64,000 bases of DNA from Pedosphaera parvula Ellin514 (GCF_000172555.1 NZ_ABOX02000007.1:1-64000); one strand, 5' to 3'; shown: positions 1 to 10,547, counted from the stretch's first letter. Translations and numbers: made by a program. Notes: generated by a model from the sequence alone, not told the origin.

Positions 1-276
1 CCTGAACTTTGGAGAAGTGAGTGTTCCCGTTGGCCCGTCACCTTCAATCTCACTGCTGGCCACTCGATTGTCGCGAGCATTTTCAATCTCCAACCTGGCC
101 AAAAGGCCATCGGATGCGGGGCCCAAATTAAATGCCGTTCCCGTCATCTTCCAATCTCCGTAGTTTGTGCTTCCGAAGTGTCCTATCGCCAAATTTTCTG
201 CGCGACAATTGCTAAAAAAACCCAGGCAGGCGGTCAAAGTCAGCAGACCGAAACCGAATATATTTCTCAAATGCAT
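1..276 (-). CDS. Secreted protein, N-terminal fragment with GH32-associated domain (partial)
   Basis: The minus strand is open from an ATG at 276 to the window edge, giving the first 92 residues of a longer protein. Residues 1-26 form a signal peptide (short basic start, hydrophobic GFGLLTLTACLGFF, then SNCRA). The next part, with YGDWKMTGTAFNLGPA and later GDGPTGTLTSPKF, matches from memory the beta-sandwich module found in front of or within GH32 fructan hydrolases and related secreted proteins of Planctomycetes and Verrucomicrobia. A levanase/invertase-like secreted glycosidase is therefore the first guess, but the catalytic part lies outside the window, so only the module is supported. 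The 3' end is missing because the window ends. Confidence 0.6.
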   Translation of the reverse strand, partial: MHLRNIFGFGLLTLTACLGFFSNCRAENLAIGHFGSTNYGDWKMTGTAFNLGPASDGLLARLEIENARDNRVASSEIEGDGPTGTLTSPKFR

Positions 277-672
277 CGAAGATCAAAACTTGTTCCAAAT
301 ACAAAATACTTCCAAGGCATAATTCACCATTCAAGGTTGCGTAAAGAAATTTACCAATGAAAGCTTCTCGCCTTGGGTGAGTCCAGAACACCGGCCTAAA
401 GAAGATTTGGGCAACAGACGCCAAGGAGGTGGGGATGGGGAATCCCGCTGAAGAAACGTTCTGTCGCCCAAATCAAATTTTAAATTAGTCCCGAGCGCTA
501 TCCTTCTGGGATAGCAATTCTGCGTCCGTCCACGGGGAATTGCAAGACTTACTCATAACTCTTTTTCCCACAAAACAGTTACTCCTGGGCACCGGGCATT
601 TAAAGAGCCGCCCGGGGCTAATCCGGTGAATGTTCACCCAAAAAAGGCGGCACCGAAGCGCCGCTTTTCGAT
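277..672. other. Intergenic region between smc and the secreted-protein gene
   Basis: About 400 bases with no convincing gene. The part next to smc holds its terminator hairpin (640-664). The rest is the upstream region of the minus-strand secreted protein and should hold its promoter. Short open frames here on both strands lack protein-like composition. I see no RNA gene. Confidence 0.5.
640..664 (-). terminator. Rho-independent terminator of smc
   Basis: Read on the minus strand just after the smc stop codon, a 7-bp GC-rich stem (one G-T wobble) closes a TTCG tetraloop and is followed by a run of six to seven T. This is a textbook intrinsic terminator, lying about 8 bases past the stop codon. 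Confidence 0.88.
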
Positions 673-3600
673 CTACTCTGCCATGGCAATATCGATAGTT
701 TCCTCGCGTTTATGGGACGAATCCTCGACCTTGTCGACCGAGGTGCCACCTGTTGCCGGAGGCACCAAAGGCATCGGCTTGTGATCCACCACGACCTCAT
801 CCGCCTTGTGGAATTTCACGCTCACAATCTTGCTGATGCCATGCTCTTCCATGGTCACACCATAAAGCACATCCGCCATGCCGATGGTGCGCTTGTTGTG
901 CGTGATGATGATAAACTGTGAATGCGACAGGAAGCGTTGCAATACCCGAATAAAACGATTGATGTTGGATTCGTCCAGAGGCGCATCCAATTCGTCCAGC
1001 ACGCAGAACGGACTCGGCTTCACTTGATAAATGGAGAACAATAACGACACTGCCGTCATCGTCTGCTCGCCACCGGAGAGGAGAGAAATTTGCTGCAACT
1101 GCTTGCCGGGAGGACGCGCCACAATATCAATGCCGCTTTCCAACGCATCCCCTTCCCCGGTGAGAATCAGGTCAGCCTTTCCACCCCCGAACACTTCAGT
1201 GAACATCGCGCGGAAGTTGTCCCGAATCTTTTCGAAAGTCTGCGTAAACATCTCCCGCGTCTGCCCATTGATACGGTTGATGATCTCCATCAACTCGGCC
1301 TTGGCCTTTACCAAATCATCGTGCTGAGTATTCAGGAAATTGAACCTTTGTTCGGTTTCCTCGTATTCTTCAATCGCCACGAGGTTCACCGGGCCCATTT
1401 CATCCAGACGCTTTTGCAGCCCGGCCACCTGCTCGGCAATGGCATTCCAATCGGTTGCAGCGCCGCTCGCCGCCATTTCCTCCGGCGTCAAGGTTTCCAC
1501 TTTTGCCGGTCCTTCTTCAGCGATTGTGATGGTAATGCATTCGCTGCGAATTTCATCCAGGTTTAGATGATATTTCTGTTGGATGCGCTCACGCAGATTC
1601 TGAACTGACATGTTCTTCTGCGCCAACTCCACCTCGATGCTGCCGCGCTGTTGCTGAGCGCCCGACAACCGGCGGCGCTGCTCCTTCAGATCGTCATCAC
1701 GCGAGATGATGTCGAGCTCAAGCGTTTCCTTCTGGCCAACCAGGTCGGCCACCTGCGCGTTGAGTTGTGATCGATCGATTTGTAGCGATTCAATCTGACG
1801 ACGCGATTCTTGAATTTCACTTTCCGCCTGGGTCTTGCGATTCAAAAACGAAGAAACTTCGGAGCGACGTTGTTCTACCAGGCGGGCCAGTTCGCGAATG
1901 CGTTGCGTGAGCGATTGCTGCTGCTGGCGGAAGGAGGAACAAATCTGTTCCTCGGACGCGAGCGCCACTTTTGTTTCCGTCAACCCCGTAGTCGCCCCGT
2001 CGCGTTGCTGGCGAAGTTCCTCCAGTGAGGCAGTCAGTTGAGCAACCTCTTCCTGCAATGAGCGTTCGCGCGATTCGAGCTCGCTGATCTGGGTGGCCAG
2101 GGCTGCGCGCTTTTGAGAGCCCTCCTCTTCCTGCGAAGCGAGGCTTTCAATTTCGTAAATGACGGTATCGATCTTTTGGTGCAAAACCCTTTGTGAAATC
2201 TGCAACGCATTGTACTCGCCCTGGCGGGTGGCAATCGCGACTTCCTGCTGGCGCAATTCAGTCTGGGCCTGCTGCAAGCCGGCTTGCAGGGAAGTTTGTT
2301 CGCTCAATAACGCCCCCTTGCGGCGGCTCAGTTCATTCACCTGCTCCTGGGCCTGGCTGATATGAGTCTCCAACTCGGCAATCTGGTTCTTACGTCCGAG
2401 GATGGAACTGGGGGCTTTGCCCGAACTCTGCGCCGAGCCACCGGTGTAAACTCCATGCCGGTTCAGCAGTTCGCCGGACAAGGTGACAAAATCAAAAGCG
2501 CCTTGGTTCTCCTGCCAGGCAGCGGTGGCCGTCTGGAGATCAGGCACGATCAAGGTCTGGCCCAGCACGCTATGCAAAAAGTGCTGAACCGAGGCATCGG
2601 CTTCAATGACACTCAGCGCAGCCATGTGCGCTGAAGGCGGAGTGGCGGCCACTGGGGCATTAAGACCCAAAGCCAGTGAAGCAATGCTGGCACGCCCTTG
2701 TTTGTTATTGCTAAGGTCGGTCAAAATTTGTTGAGCCGCTTCGGGACTTTCCGTGATTACAACCTGCAGGTAATGACCCAGCGCCGTTTCAACAGCAGTG
2801 ATGTATTGATCAGGGACGCGAATTTTATCAGCCAGCGAGCCCAGCACCTGGTCCGCTTTCTTCAACGCCGCCAATGCTCCCGCACTGAACCCTTCGTGCT
2901 CTGATTGAAGCTGCTGCAGGACGTTCAGACGGGAACGTTTTTCCGCTTGTTTCTGCAAATAGGCATCCAGCTCCTGGGTAAGTTGCGTCAACTCCTGCTG
3001 GATTTGCTTGAGGCGCGCCTGCCTTTCTTCAACGGTGCCGCGCTGCGTTTGCACATTGAGTTTCTCCATCTCAACGTTGGCCGCAAATTCGCTCAGGCGC
3101 GATTCCAACTGCACTCTCTCCTCTTCGAGCTGAATTTTTTCAGCGGAAAGTTTTTCAAGCCGCACGACATTGCCCTGCTTTTGCAGGTCCAGGGCATTAA
3201 TCTCATTGCGCACGCGCGTGAGCTGTTGGGCTTGCGAAAACGCCTGCGACTGTGCCTGGCGTAAAGCTTCCTGGCGTTGACGCAACTCCTCTTCAACTTC
3301 GCGCAAGGCGTCCTGCTTGGATTGCAGCGAAGCCCGGTGCTGTTCCAAAGTTGCGGTGGAGGCACTCAGCCTGTCCGTCAGCACATCCAATTCCTGTTCG
3401 GCCACCAGATGCCGCTCTTCGGCTTCGGTAATTTCCGCCAATGCACTGGCATTCTGAGCCGCGAGTTCCCGCAAACGTTCTTCGTTATACTGAATGCGGC
3501 TTTCCTGGCGGTCGATGGAGCTTCTCAGTTCCAACCCGCGTTGTTGCATCTCGCTGATCTGATGTTCCAGCGTTGAAAGCTGCTGGCGCAATTGCACAAT

Positions 3601-4422
3601 CTCATCCTCTTTACGCAGCACTTCGGCGGAGGCAATTTCGATGTCATTCCGCAACTTCTCGGTAAGCGCCTGGCGTTCGCTGATCTCGGTCTGCAAAACA
3701 TCAAACTGGTGACGGGCCAACTGAGTATCGAGATGCTGCAACTCCTGCATGAGTTGCTTGTAACGGCGAGCCTTGCCAGCCTGGCGTTGCAAGGAACCAA
3801 TCTGCCGTTTGACTTCGCGAATCAGGTCGGCAATCCGCAGCAGGTTCTGTTCAGTATATTCGAGCTTGCGTAGCGATTCCTTTTTTTGCGCCTTGAACTT
3901 GGTGATGCCGGCAGCTTCCTCAAAAATCATTCGGCGATCTTCCGGCTTGCTGGAAAGAATCTGGGTGATGTTCCCCTGCGCCATGATGCTGTAGCTGGTG
4001 CGGCCCACGCCGGTGCCCATGAACAACTGCTGCACATCCTTGAGGCGGCAGGAGGTCTTGTTGATGAAATATTCACTGCCACCATCACGAAAAACCCGGC
4101 GTGTAACAGTGACTTCATTATAAGAGACTTCGACGCCGGCGGCCTTGAGATGCTCATCATCCACGCCTCCGATGGTCAGGGAAACTTCAGCCATGCCCAG
4201 CGGCTTGCGGCCATCAGTGCCGTTGAAAATAACGTCGGCCATTTCCCCGCCACGCAGCGCCTTGGCTGATTGTTCACCCAGTACCCAGCGGATGGCATCC
4301 GAAACATTGGATTTGCCGCAACCATTCGGACCAACAATCGCCGTCACGCCTGGCTGAAAGTTCAGGCTGGTCTTGTTGGCAAAGGATTTGAAGCCAAACA
4401 CCGTTAAATTCTTTAAATACAT
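673..4422 (-). CDS. smc: Chromosome segregation protein SMC
   Basis: A 1249-residue structural-maintenance-of-chromosomes ATPase, the core of bacterial condensin, which organises and segregates sister chromosomes in the cytoplasm. The N-terminal head carries Walker [10 protein letters not shown] near residue 32. Long coiled-coil arms rich in Q, E, R and L follow, interrupted by a globular hinge at about 510-680. The C-terminal head has the signature LSGGEQ near 1116 and Walker [16 protein letters not shown] near 1140. Length is slightly above the usual 1150-1200 because of a polar tail of about 60 residues after the head. The ATG start gives [14 protein letters not shown], the canonical SMC beginning. 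scpA and scpB are not in the window. It is followed by its own terminator. Confidence 0.97.
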   Translation of the reverse strand: MYLKNLTVFGFKSFANKTSLNFQPGVTAIVGPNGCGKSNVSDAIRWVLGEQSAKALRGGEMADVIFNGTDGRKPLGMAEVSLTIGGVDDEHLKAAGVEVSYNEVTVTRRVFRDGGSEYFINKTSCRLKDVQQLFMGTGVGRTSYSIMAQGNITQILSSKPEDRRMIFEEAAGITKFKAQKKESLRKLEYTEQNLLRIADLIREVKRQIGSLQRQAGKARRYKQLMQELQHLDTQLARHQFDVLQTEISERQALTEKLRNDIEIASAEVLRKEDEIVQLRQQLSTLEHQISEMQQRGLELRSSIDRQESRIQYNEERLRELAAQNASALAEITEAEERHLVAEQELDVLTDRLSASTATLEQHRASLQSKQDALREVEEELRQRQEALRQAQSQAFSQAQQLTRVRNEINALDLQKQGNVVRLEKLSAEKIQLEEERVQLESRLSEFAANVEMEKLNVQTQRGTVEERQARLKQIQQELTQLTQELDAYLQKQAEKRSRLNVLQQLQSEHEGFSAGALAALKKADQVLGSLADKIRVPDQYITAVETALGHYLQVVITESPEAAQQILTDLSNNKQGRASIASLALGLNAPVAATPPSAHMAALSVIEADASVQHFLHSVLGQTLIVPDLQTATAAWQENQGAFDFVTLSGELLNRHGVYTGGSAQSSGKAPSSILGRKNQIAELETHISQAQEQVNELSRRKGALLSEQTSLQAGLQQAQTELRQQEVAIATRQGEYNALQISQRVLHQKIDTVIYEIESLASQEEEGSQKRAALATQISELESRERSLQEEVAQLTASLEELRQQRDGATTGLTETKVALASEEQICSSFRQQQQSLTQRIRELARLVEQRRSEVSSFLNRKTQAESEIQESRRQIESLQIDRSQLNAQVADLVGQKETLELDIISRDDDLKEQRRRLSGAQQQRGSIEVELAQKNMSVQNLRERIQQKYHLNLDEIRSECITITIAEEGPAKVETLTPEEMAASGAATDWNAIAEQVAGLQKRLDEMGPVNLVAIEEYEETEQRFNFLNTQHDDLVKAKAELMEIINRINGQTREMFTQTFEKIRDNFRAMFTEVFGGGKADLILTGEGDALESGIDIVARPPGKQLQQISLLSGGEQTMTAVSLLFSIYQVKPSPFCVLDELDAPLDESNINRFIRVLQRFLSHSQFIIITHNKRTIGMADVLYGVTMEEHGISKIVSVKFHKADEVVVDHKPMPLVPPATGGTSVDKVEDSSHKREETIDIAMAE

Positions 4423-4662
4423 GGCTTAGGTAAAAGAAGCACAACAGGGGAGATTTAGTAAAGCGAAAACCACCATATACAGTGGCGACCTCGAGTTAAG
4501 AGCACAACTAATGGAGGAAAGCTGGTATGGACCAAAGTTACTTATATGCACCTTAAAATGACTATTTCAGGGTAAAATGACCCTTAAGCCATTAGTTTAC
4601 CGGGAGTTCTGAACCTTTCAAACAAAAGTTATTCGCACTTTGGCGAAAGTCATCGAAGGCGC

Positions 4663-5778
4663 TTACTTGAATCGATCCTCCGTGAGCGCTTTGACGATCG
4701 CCTTTTTGAGTTCCAACGGATTGAAAGGGCCGCCTTTTTTCTGGTAGAGGATTTCCCCTTTGGAACCAATCAGGATCGTGTAAGGAAGTGCGGCGTTCCA
4801 CTCCTGGTCAAAAGCTTCCGTCATTTGGTATTTATCGGTGCTGCCAAAAAGAAGGTTTTTTGTGGAAGCCTGTTCCTTTTGTAAAATCTCAAGCACCTGT
4901 TGCTTCTCGTCCGGGAAATTTGCGGCCACCGTGACGAGTTCAAAATTCCGATGCCGATACATCCGGTTAATTTCAATCAACTCGGGAAATTCGCCCAGGC
5001 AGGGTCCGCACCAGGTCGCCCAAAAATTGACCAGTCGTATTTTGTCGGAATCATTTTTGCGAAGAGCTTTCAAGCCCTCGGCATCCACCAACTCAACACT
5101 GACCGGCTCAGTGGAAAGCTGCTGCATATACTCTTTCACCGATTCCTGCTTCCCTGCCCACTTGGTTGAACAGCCGAATGCCTTGGTTTGTTTCACTTCG
5201 ATTTCACGACCTGCGAGCATGGCATCCAAGGCGTCGCGCAATTCCCGCTTCTTCACATACTCAGGCCGTTCACTGTCATCAATGCGTCCGACATAACGCA
5301 GCTTGCGTTCCTTATCAAAAACGAAGGCGTGTGGCGTGGCGGCGGGGCCGTACTTCTTTGATACTTCCTCCGTGTCTCCATCGTAAAGATAAGGGAAGTT
5401 GTAATGCTTGTCCCCGGCACGAAGCTTCATCTCGTCGAAGGAGTCACTGAGGTCCGTATAGCCCAGTTCATTTAACCGGACGGAATTGGGATCATTCGGA
5501 TTTATCGCCACCAGAGATACACCTCGCTTGCCGTAATCCTCCGCTATTTTTTTGAGGCGCTCCTCATAAGCTTGCGCCGTAGGGCAATGATTGCAGGTGA
5601 AAACAACGACCAGGATCGGCGATTTTTCAAAATCCTTGAGGGAATAGTTCTTCCCATCGACTGCCGGCAGTTTGAAATCTGGAGCTGCGGCACCGACCGC
5701 CAAAGTGGGATGATCCTCGGCAAAAAGATTGCTGTCGCCCAACATCAAGGCACATAGCAAAACGAGTATCCGGTTCAT
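4663..5778 (-). CDS. Secreted tandem thioredoxin-fold protein (peroxiredoxin-like + TlpA-like)
   Basis: A protein of 371 residues with two thioredoxin folds. Residues 1-20 form a signal peptide (MNRILVLLCALMLGDSNLFA), so it likely works outside the cytoplasm. The first domain (about 25-190) resembles the AhpC/TSA-like PRX family, with VFTCNHCPTA carrying a CxxC motif. The second (about 225-371) is TlpA/ResA-like with FWATWCGPC. An extra Cys (FGCSTKW) lies in the linker. The family acts as thiol-disulfide oxidoreductases; the substrate is unknown. A longer reading frame begins at 5853, but the ATG at 5778 directly precedes the signal peptide and is preferred. Smc lies downstream after about 240 bases, so it is probably a single transcription unit, divergent from the GHL10 gene. 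Confidence 0.85.
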   Translation of the reverse strand: MNRILVLLCALMLGDSNLFAEDHPTLAVGAAAPDFKLPAVDGKNYSLKDFEKSPILVVVFTCNHCPTAQAYEERLKKIAEDYGKRGVSLVAINPNDPNSVRLNELGYTDLSDSFDEMKLRAGDKHYNFPYLYDGDTEEVSKKYGPAATPHAFVFDKERKLRYVGRIDDSERPEYVKKRELRDALDAMLAGREIEVKQTKAFGCSTKWAGKQESVKEYMQQLSTEPVSVELVDAEGLKALRKNDSDKIRLVNFWATWCGPCLGEFPELIEINRMYRHRNFELVTVAANFPDEKQQVLEILQKEQASTKNLLFGSTDKYQMTEAFDQEWNAALPYTILIGSKGEILYQKKGGPFNPLELKKAIVKALTEDRFK

Positions 5779-5930
5779 AATGGTTGCTGCGGTAATCATA
5801 GGCCGGGCGAAATCTGTTCGCAAGTCATCTAAATTGCTTACGACCAAGCCCACCTAACCACATCATCACATGCCGATTACATAAACAAAGGCTTGAAACA
5901 AATCGTCTGAAAGGCATTAATGCGCCCCTG

Positions 5931-7439
5931 ATGAATTCAATACGGTTAGTTGCACCTGCTCTTTGCCTTCTGTTGTTGACAGCCACGGTTTTGCCGGCGG
6001 CTGATACAAGTTATAAATCTTCCAGCATCAAACCGCCCGCGGTGCAACGGGAATTTCGCGCCGGTTGGGTCGCCACAGTCGCGAATATCGACTGGCCTTC
6101 CAGGCCGGACTTGCCGGTGGATCAGCAAAAGGCCGAGATGGTCGCCATCATGGAGAATGCTCAAAAAACTCATTTGAACGCCATCGTCTTCCAGGTCCGT
6201 CCGGCCTGCGATGCCATGTACGCCTCGACCATCGAGCCATGGTCTTATTATCTCACCGGAGCGATGGGCAAGCCACCGGAACCATTTTACGATCCGCTGC
6301 AATTTGCCATCGAGGAAGCGCACAAACGCGGGCTGGAACTGCATGCCTGGTTCAATCCTTATCGCGCAGCCCATCCTTCGGACAAATCCCCGATCGCCGC
6401 GACCCACATCAGCCAAACGCATCCCAACCTCGTCAAGAAATATGGCAAGTACCTTTGGCTCGATCCGGGCGAAAAGGAGGTTCAAGACTATTCGATCAAC
6501 GTCGTCATGGACGTGGTAAAACGGTACGACGTCGATGGTGTTCACATGGACGACTATTTCTATCCCTACAAGGAGACAGATGAAGATAGACACCAGCTCG
6601 ATTTTCCGGATGAGGACAGTTGGAAACGCTATCAGGACAGCGGTGGCAAGATGAATCGTGCCGATTGGCGCCGTGAAAACGTGAATGTATTGGTTCAACG
6701 CCTGTATCAATCCGTGAAAGCCACGAAACCATGGGTCAAAGTAGGATTTGCTCCATTCGGCATCTGGCAACCGGGTGTTCCCACCGGCATCAAGAGGGGC
6801 TTCGATGCTTATAACGTCCTGTATTGCGACCCCCAGAAGTGGCTTCAGAACGGATGGATGGACTATTGCGCGCCGCAGCTATATTGGGCGATTGAGCCCT
6901 CGGAGCTCAGCTTCACGAGCCTGTTGAAGTGGTGGACCGAACAGAACACAAAGAATCGCAACATCTGGCCGGGGATTGATTCCGGGAAATTTGCCGAGAG
7001 ATCCCCTCAGGAAATTCCAAACCAAATCAAAATTACGCGTGAAATTTCCAAAGGCACAGCCGGCGTCATTCACTGGAGCTACAAATGCCTCTTAAATGAC
7101 AGGGGTGGACTCGCAACAACTTTAGAAAAAGGATTGTATGCTGAACCAGCAATCGTTCCTGCTTCGCCCTGGCTTGAACACAGGGGACCAGGAAAGCCTG
7201 AGCTAACACTATTTGGTGGGAGCGAACTTTGCTGGGAGACTTCCGGAAAAGAGAAGATCTCCGTCTGGGTATTACAGACCAGGTCTGGAGATAAGTGGAG
7301 CACCACAATTCTGCCTGGTGATACTCTCAAAAAGAACCTGGCCGAGAACACCGAGGTGGTTTCCATAACTGCAATCGATCGTTGCGGATTGGCAAGCCTG
7401 CCCGTGGTACTGGAGAAAACGACTGCCTCTGCCCAGTAG
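5931..7439 (+). CDS. GHL10-family (DUF187) secreted glycosidase-like protein
   Basis: A 502-residue protein with a signal peptide (hydrophobic residues about 5-20, cleavage near LPAADT). From about residue 40 it shows the DUF187/GHL10 glycosyl-hydrolase-like TIM barrel: FRAGWVATVANIDWPS, then VFQVRPACDAMY, LHAWFNPYRA and VDGVHMDDYFYPY, which holds the likely acidic active-site residues. The barrel ends near 390 and a beta-rich tail of about 100 residues follows. Family members are thought to cleave glycan chains, in some cases peptidoglycan stripped of stem peptides, but the substrate here is inferred. Its 3' end converges on rnpB, with only about 12 bases between them. The start chosen is the first ATG before the signal peptide. 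Confidence 0.88.
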   Translation: MNSIRLVAPALCLLLLTATVLPAADTSYKSSSIKPPAVQREFRAGWVATVANIDWPSRPDLPVDQQKAEMVAIMENAQKTHLNAIVFQVRPACDAMYASTIEPWSYYLTGAMGKPPEPFYDPLQFAIEEAHKRGLELHAWFNPYRAAHPSDKSPIAATHISQTHPNLVKKYGKYLWLDPGEKEVQDYSINVVMDVVKRYDVDGVHMDDYFYPYKETDEDRHQLDFPDEDSWKRYQDSGGKMNRADWRRENVNVLVQRLYQSVKATKPWVKVGFAPFGIWQPGVPTGIKRGFDAYNVLYCDPQKWLQNGWMDYCAPQLYWAIEPSELSFTSLLKWWTEQNTKNRNIWPGIDSGKFAERSPQEIPNQIKITREISKGTAGVIHWSYKCLLNDRGGLATTLEKGLYAEPAIVPASPWLEHRGPGKPELTLFGGSELCWETSGKEKISVWVLQTRSGDKWSTTILPGDTLKKNLAENTEVVSITAIDRCGLASLPVVLEKTTASAQ

Positions 7440-7451
7440 GTCGTGAGATGA

Positions 7452-7846
7452 TTTTGGAAGGGCTGTAAGCCGAATTTTGTCTGCGTTCTTTCGAACGGAG
7501 AGAATCATTTGTCTGAGCAGCCAATACCCGAAACCTGCTCCGCTTGCGCGGAACGCGGAGCGGGCAGCTCCTCGGTTTCCTATTTGGCCTTGCACCCGAT
7601 GGGGTTTTCCGTGCCTCCTCGATTTCTCTTGGAGCGGTGGGCTTTTACCCCGCCTTTTCACCCTTACCGTCAGCCGAAGCTGACGGCGGTTTAAGTTTCT
7701 GTGGCACTTTCCATCGGCAGGTCTTTCGACCACGCCTCCCGCGTGTATCCAATGCCCGAAAGCAAAGGTTACGCGGCATCGAGCCCTACGGAGTTCGGAC
7801 TTTCCTCCTCCAGCTTGCGCCGAAAGCGATCCTCCGCCCTTCCAAA
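7452..7846 (-). ncRNA. rnpB: RNase P RNA (bacterial type A)
   Basis: The catalytic RNA of ribonuclease P, which matures tRNA 5' ends. Read on the minus strand, the 5' part has GGAGGAAAGTCCGAACTCC and GTAGGGC, the conserved CR-I segment. Further on are TAAGGGTGAAAAGG, GGGTGCAAGGCCAAATAGG and, close to the 3' end, ACAAAATTCGGCTTACAGCCC (CR-V). P1 is formed by GGAAGGGC at the 5' end pairing with GCCCTTCC at the 3' end (7456-7463). Length of about 390 nt is normal. The ends are set from P1 and may be off by a few bases. It lies only about 30 bases after the zinc-ribbon gene's terminator, so its promoter must overlap that hairpin, or it is made by read-through and processing. Confidence 0.95.
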
Positions 7847-7865
7847 ATCACAATCACTTTAAGGC

Positions 7866-7901
7866 AAAGAAAAGCCCCTGACAAGCAGCAGCTTGCAGGG
7901 G
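7866..7901 (-). terminator. Terminator between the zinc-ribbon gene and rnpB
   Basis: On the minus strand an 11-bp stem (CCCCTG and CAAGC pairing with GCTTG and CAGGGG, one bulged base, four-base loop) is followed by CTTTTCTTT. It lies about 25 bases after the stop codon of the zinc-ribbon gene. Confidence 0.8.
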
Positions 7902-7926
7902 AAAATTTCCAGATAATAATTGGTTC

Positions 7927-8655
7927 TTAATCTGCGACGGCCAAATCCATGTCTCGTGTGTAGAAGAGGATGCGTCCGCAATTGATGCAGGTAACGATTT
8001 CCTGCTGTCCCCGGGTCGAGAGCAAAATCTGCGTTGGCAGCTTCATATGGCAACCACCGCATACGCCGTGTTGAATCCCCACCACTACATTCGAGCCCTT
8101 GCTCTTTAACAGGCGTTCGTAGCGTGAGCGAGTGCTTTCATCGACCGCCGCTGCCAATTCCTCGCGGTTCGATTCCAACTCGGCCAGCTCCTTCTTTAAA
8201 TTCTCTTCGCGCTGCCCCAGACCCGTGATCTGCCCCTCAACCACTTTACGGGCCTCGTTTGCCGCTTGTGTGGCAACTCCAATTTCCTTCTGCGCCACTT
8301 CCGCCTGCTCCATCAAAACGATTTGCTGGTCGTCCAGACCGACAATGGCCTTCTTGCAATTCTCAATCTCATGGGCGAGAGCACGATATTCCTCGTTTTT
8401 CTTGGTTTGGAACTGCTGAAGCGCATATTTTTCGATTTGTTGCTTCTTCGCCTCCACGTCCAGTTCCAGCCTTTTGCGCTCGCTTTCAATCTGCTTCCCT
8501 TTGTTCTTGGCAGCCTCGAGGTTGGCTTGCGTCCCGGTGGCCTTCGCCTTCAATGCCTGCCGTTCCGGCTCAATGTGAGCGAGTTCGGTCTTGACCCGTT
8601 GGAGGTTGCGGTCGCGGTCTTGAAGGATGAGCAGCTTTTCAATTACTTCGAGCAT
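7927..8655 (-). CDS. Coiled-coil C4-type zinc-ribbon protein (zf-RING_7 family)
   Basis: A 242-residue cytoplasmic protein. Residues 1-190 are a long antiparallel-type coiled coil rich in K, E, Q and A. The C-terminus has a four-cysteine zinc ribbon: VCGGCHMKL followed after about 20 residues by CINCGRILF. This is the COG1579/CT398 architecture, whose members are linked to transcription or flagellar/secretion functions in a few bacteria; the role here is unknown. It is expressed alone, upstream of rnpB on the same strand, and divergent from the HtrA-type protease. The ATG at 8655 gives the expected MLEVIEKLLILQDRD beginning. Confidence 0.85.
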   Translation of the reverse strand: MLEVIEKLLILQDRDRNLQRVKTELAHIEPERQALKAKATGTQANLEAAKNKGKQIESERKRLELDVEAKKQQIEKYALQQFQTKKNEEYRALAHEIENCKKAIVGLDDQQIVLMEQAEVAQKEIGVATQAANEARKVVEGQITGLGQREENLKKELAELESNREELAAAVDESTRSRYERLLKSKGSNVVVGIQHGVCGGCHMKLPTQILLSTRGQQEIVTCINCGRILFYTRDMDLAVAD

Positions 8656-8913
8656 TTAAGTAAATTCTTTCTCCTACCATCGTATCCACGCCTTTATAGC
8701 AAGTCAATGCACAGGAATTCAAGTGATCAATATATTTCCTCCGGGTTCACAAATTATGCTTCTTTCCTCAATTGTGGTATTTATACCCATGAAAATAAAG
8801 GCTCCGGGACCATATGGAAGAAATCTCTTGTCAGGCCAAGCCTATATACCACAATGCATTGGCACCGTGATCAAAACCATCGGATTTTGAAAGCCACAAA
8901 CCACTTTCCCTTT

Positions 8914-10431
8914 ATGACACGTCAGAAGCTCCATTCCTTATTATCCATTTTTGCCATCCTTGTATCCACCCTGGCACTCTCCTCTCCGGCGAAGGAGAAT
9001 GTCTCTGTCCCCAAACCCAATCCCAATTTGGATTTGGCCCGGCAGTTAAACCAGGCTTTTGTGCAGGTGGCTGAAGAGGTCTCACCATCTGTGGTGGTCA
9101 TAACCGTGACCCAGAAGACTACTGAGTCACCCTTCAAACTGCCGCCCGGTCAGGAACAGAATGATGGGGAAGATCCGTTGGACCGTGTGCCACCCGAGTT
9201 TAGGAAATTTTTCCGGCAATCTCCGCAGGAAAAATCCACTGGTCAGGGTTCGGGCGTCATCATCCGCGAGGATGGTTTCATCCTGACGAACCGTCACGTG
9301 GTGGAAGATGCCGAAAAGATCGAGGTCCGGCTCAAGGATGGTCGCACATTTCAAGCCGAAGTCCGGGGCGTGGACGCCCCGTCCGATGTGGCCGTGATCA
9401 AGATCAACACCCAAAGTCTGCCTGTGGCTCGGTTGGCCGACTCGAGCAAGACCCGCGTGGGTGAGTTTGCCATTGCCATCGGTGCTCCTTTTGCCCTGGA
9501 CTACACTGTCACCTTCGGTCATGTCAGCGCCAAGGACCGTTCCAACATTGTTATGCCCGATCCGGAGAGTCCCACCATGACCGATCAAAGCTTCATCCAG
9601 ACCGATGCCAACATCAATCCCGGCAACAGTGGCGGACCGCTCGTGAATATCGATGGTGAAGTGATCGGTATTAATACCTTGATTCGTGGTCTGCATACCG
9701 GCATCGGTTTCGCCGTCCCGAGCAATCTAGCCCGGGAAGTCGCCGACAAGTTGATTACTGACGGAAAATTTACCCGTGCCTGGTTGGGAGTGAGTATTCG
9801 TTCCTTTCGCGAGTATCCTGAATATCGGGAATTTGTCCCGGGCATTCAGGATGGCGTTGTCGTCACGGAGATTTTGCCGTCCGGACCCGCCGCCAAGTCA
9901 GAGCTCAAGCCAGGGGATGTTGTCACCGCTGTGGATGGCAAAGCCGTCGTCACCTCGCAACAACTCAAAGACGCTGTGCGCGGCAAGACAATTGGTCAAA
10001 ATGTAAAACTGGATGTCGTGCGCCAGGGAGACAGTCCCAAGGACATCCAGCGCCTCAAAGTAATCGTCAAGCCGGGCGAATATGAGGACAAAAATGTGTT
10101 GGTTGCATCAAACGAAACTTATCCCAAAATCGATTCCTCCAGCGGAACTTTGGGATTGAAAGTGCAGGCAGTAACGCGCGATTTGGCTGAACATTACAAT
10201 GTGAACGCGACCGAGGGATTGATCGTGACCTCAGTCGACAAAACCGGCCTGGCCGCTCGCAACGGCATCAGAGTCGGTGATGTGATCACTTCGATCAATC
10301 AGCATCGAGTCAGCGATCCCAAGGAGTTTCGCGAGCTCATCAAAAATCTCGATACAAAAAGGGGCGTGATTGTGAATTTGATCAGTGAGGGCGCGGCCAA
10401 GTTCGAGATTTTGAAGGAAGGGGACGATTAG
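8914..10431 (+). CDS. DegP/HtrA-family serine protease
   Basis: A periplasmic trypsin-like protease and chaperone for misfolded envelope proteins. From the ATG at 8914 the protein is 505 residues. A signal peptide (LLSIFAILVSTLALSSPA) precedes the protease domain. The catalytic triad is visible as His in TNRHVVED, Asp in PSDVAVIKI and Ser in NPGNSGGPL. Two PDZ domains follow, the first around GVVVTEILPSGPA and the second around GLIVTSVDKTGLAARNGI. The open frame extends upstream to 8266, but that part overlaps the divergent zinc-ribbon gene and lacks protein character. An ATG at about 8854 is a possible alternative start. It stands alone, about 115 bases ahead of pta. Confidence 0.93.
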   Translation: MTRQKLHSLLSIFAILVSTLALSSPAKENVSVPKPNPNLDLARQLNQAFVQVAEEVSPSVVVITVTQKTTESPFKLPPGQEQNDGEDPLDRVPPEFRKFFRQSPQEKSTGQGSGVIIREDGFILTNRHVVEDAEKIEVRLKDGRTFQAEVRGVDAPSDVAVIKINTQSLPVARLADSSKTRVGEFAIAIGAPFALDYTVTFGHVSAKDRSNIVMPDPESPTMTDQSFIQTDANINPGNSGGPLVNIDGEVIGINTLIRGLHTGIGFAVPSNLAREVADKLITDGKFTRAWLGVSIRSFREYPEYREFVPGIQDGVVVTEILPSGPAAKSELKPGDVVTAVDGKAVVTSQQLKDAVRGKTIGQNVKLDVVRQGDSPKDIQRLKVIVKPGEYEDKNVLVASNETYPKIDSSSGTLGLKVQAVTRDLAEHYNVNATEGLIVTSVDKTGLAARNGIRVGDVITSINQHRVSDPKEFRELIKNLDTKRGVIVNLISEGAAKFEILKEGDD

Positions 10432-10547
10432 AGGGCAATGCCTCACTTCGCTTGCAGGTGAATTTGGAAATTTGGAACCTCACATGGATTCCCGAAATCA
10501 AGCCATTTGACATTGCAGTATTCACCTTTCTCGGCTACTTAACCTCC

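Noticed and set aside
1031-4357. Plus-strand open frames opposite smc
   Set aside because: Shadows of the smc reading frame, which has all expected motifs over its full length.
8266-8913. Upstream extension of the HtrA protease frame
   Set aside because: It lies opposite the zinc-ribbon gene, and the clear signal peptide begins at the ATG at 8914.
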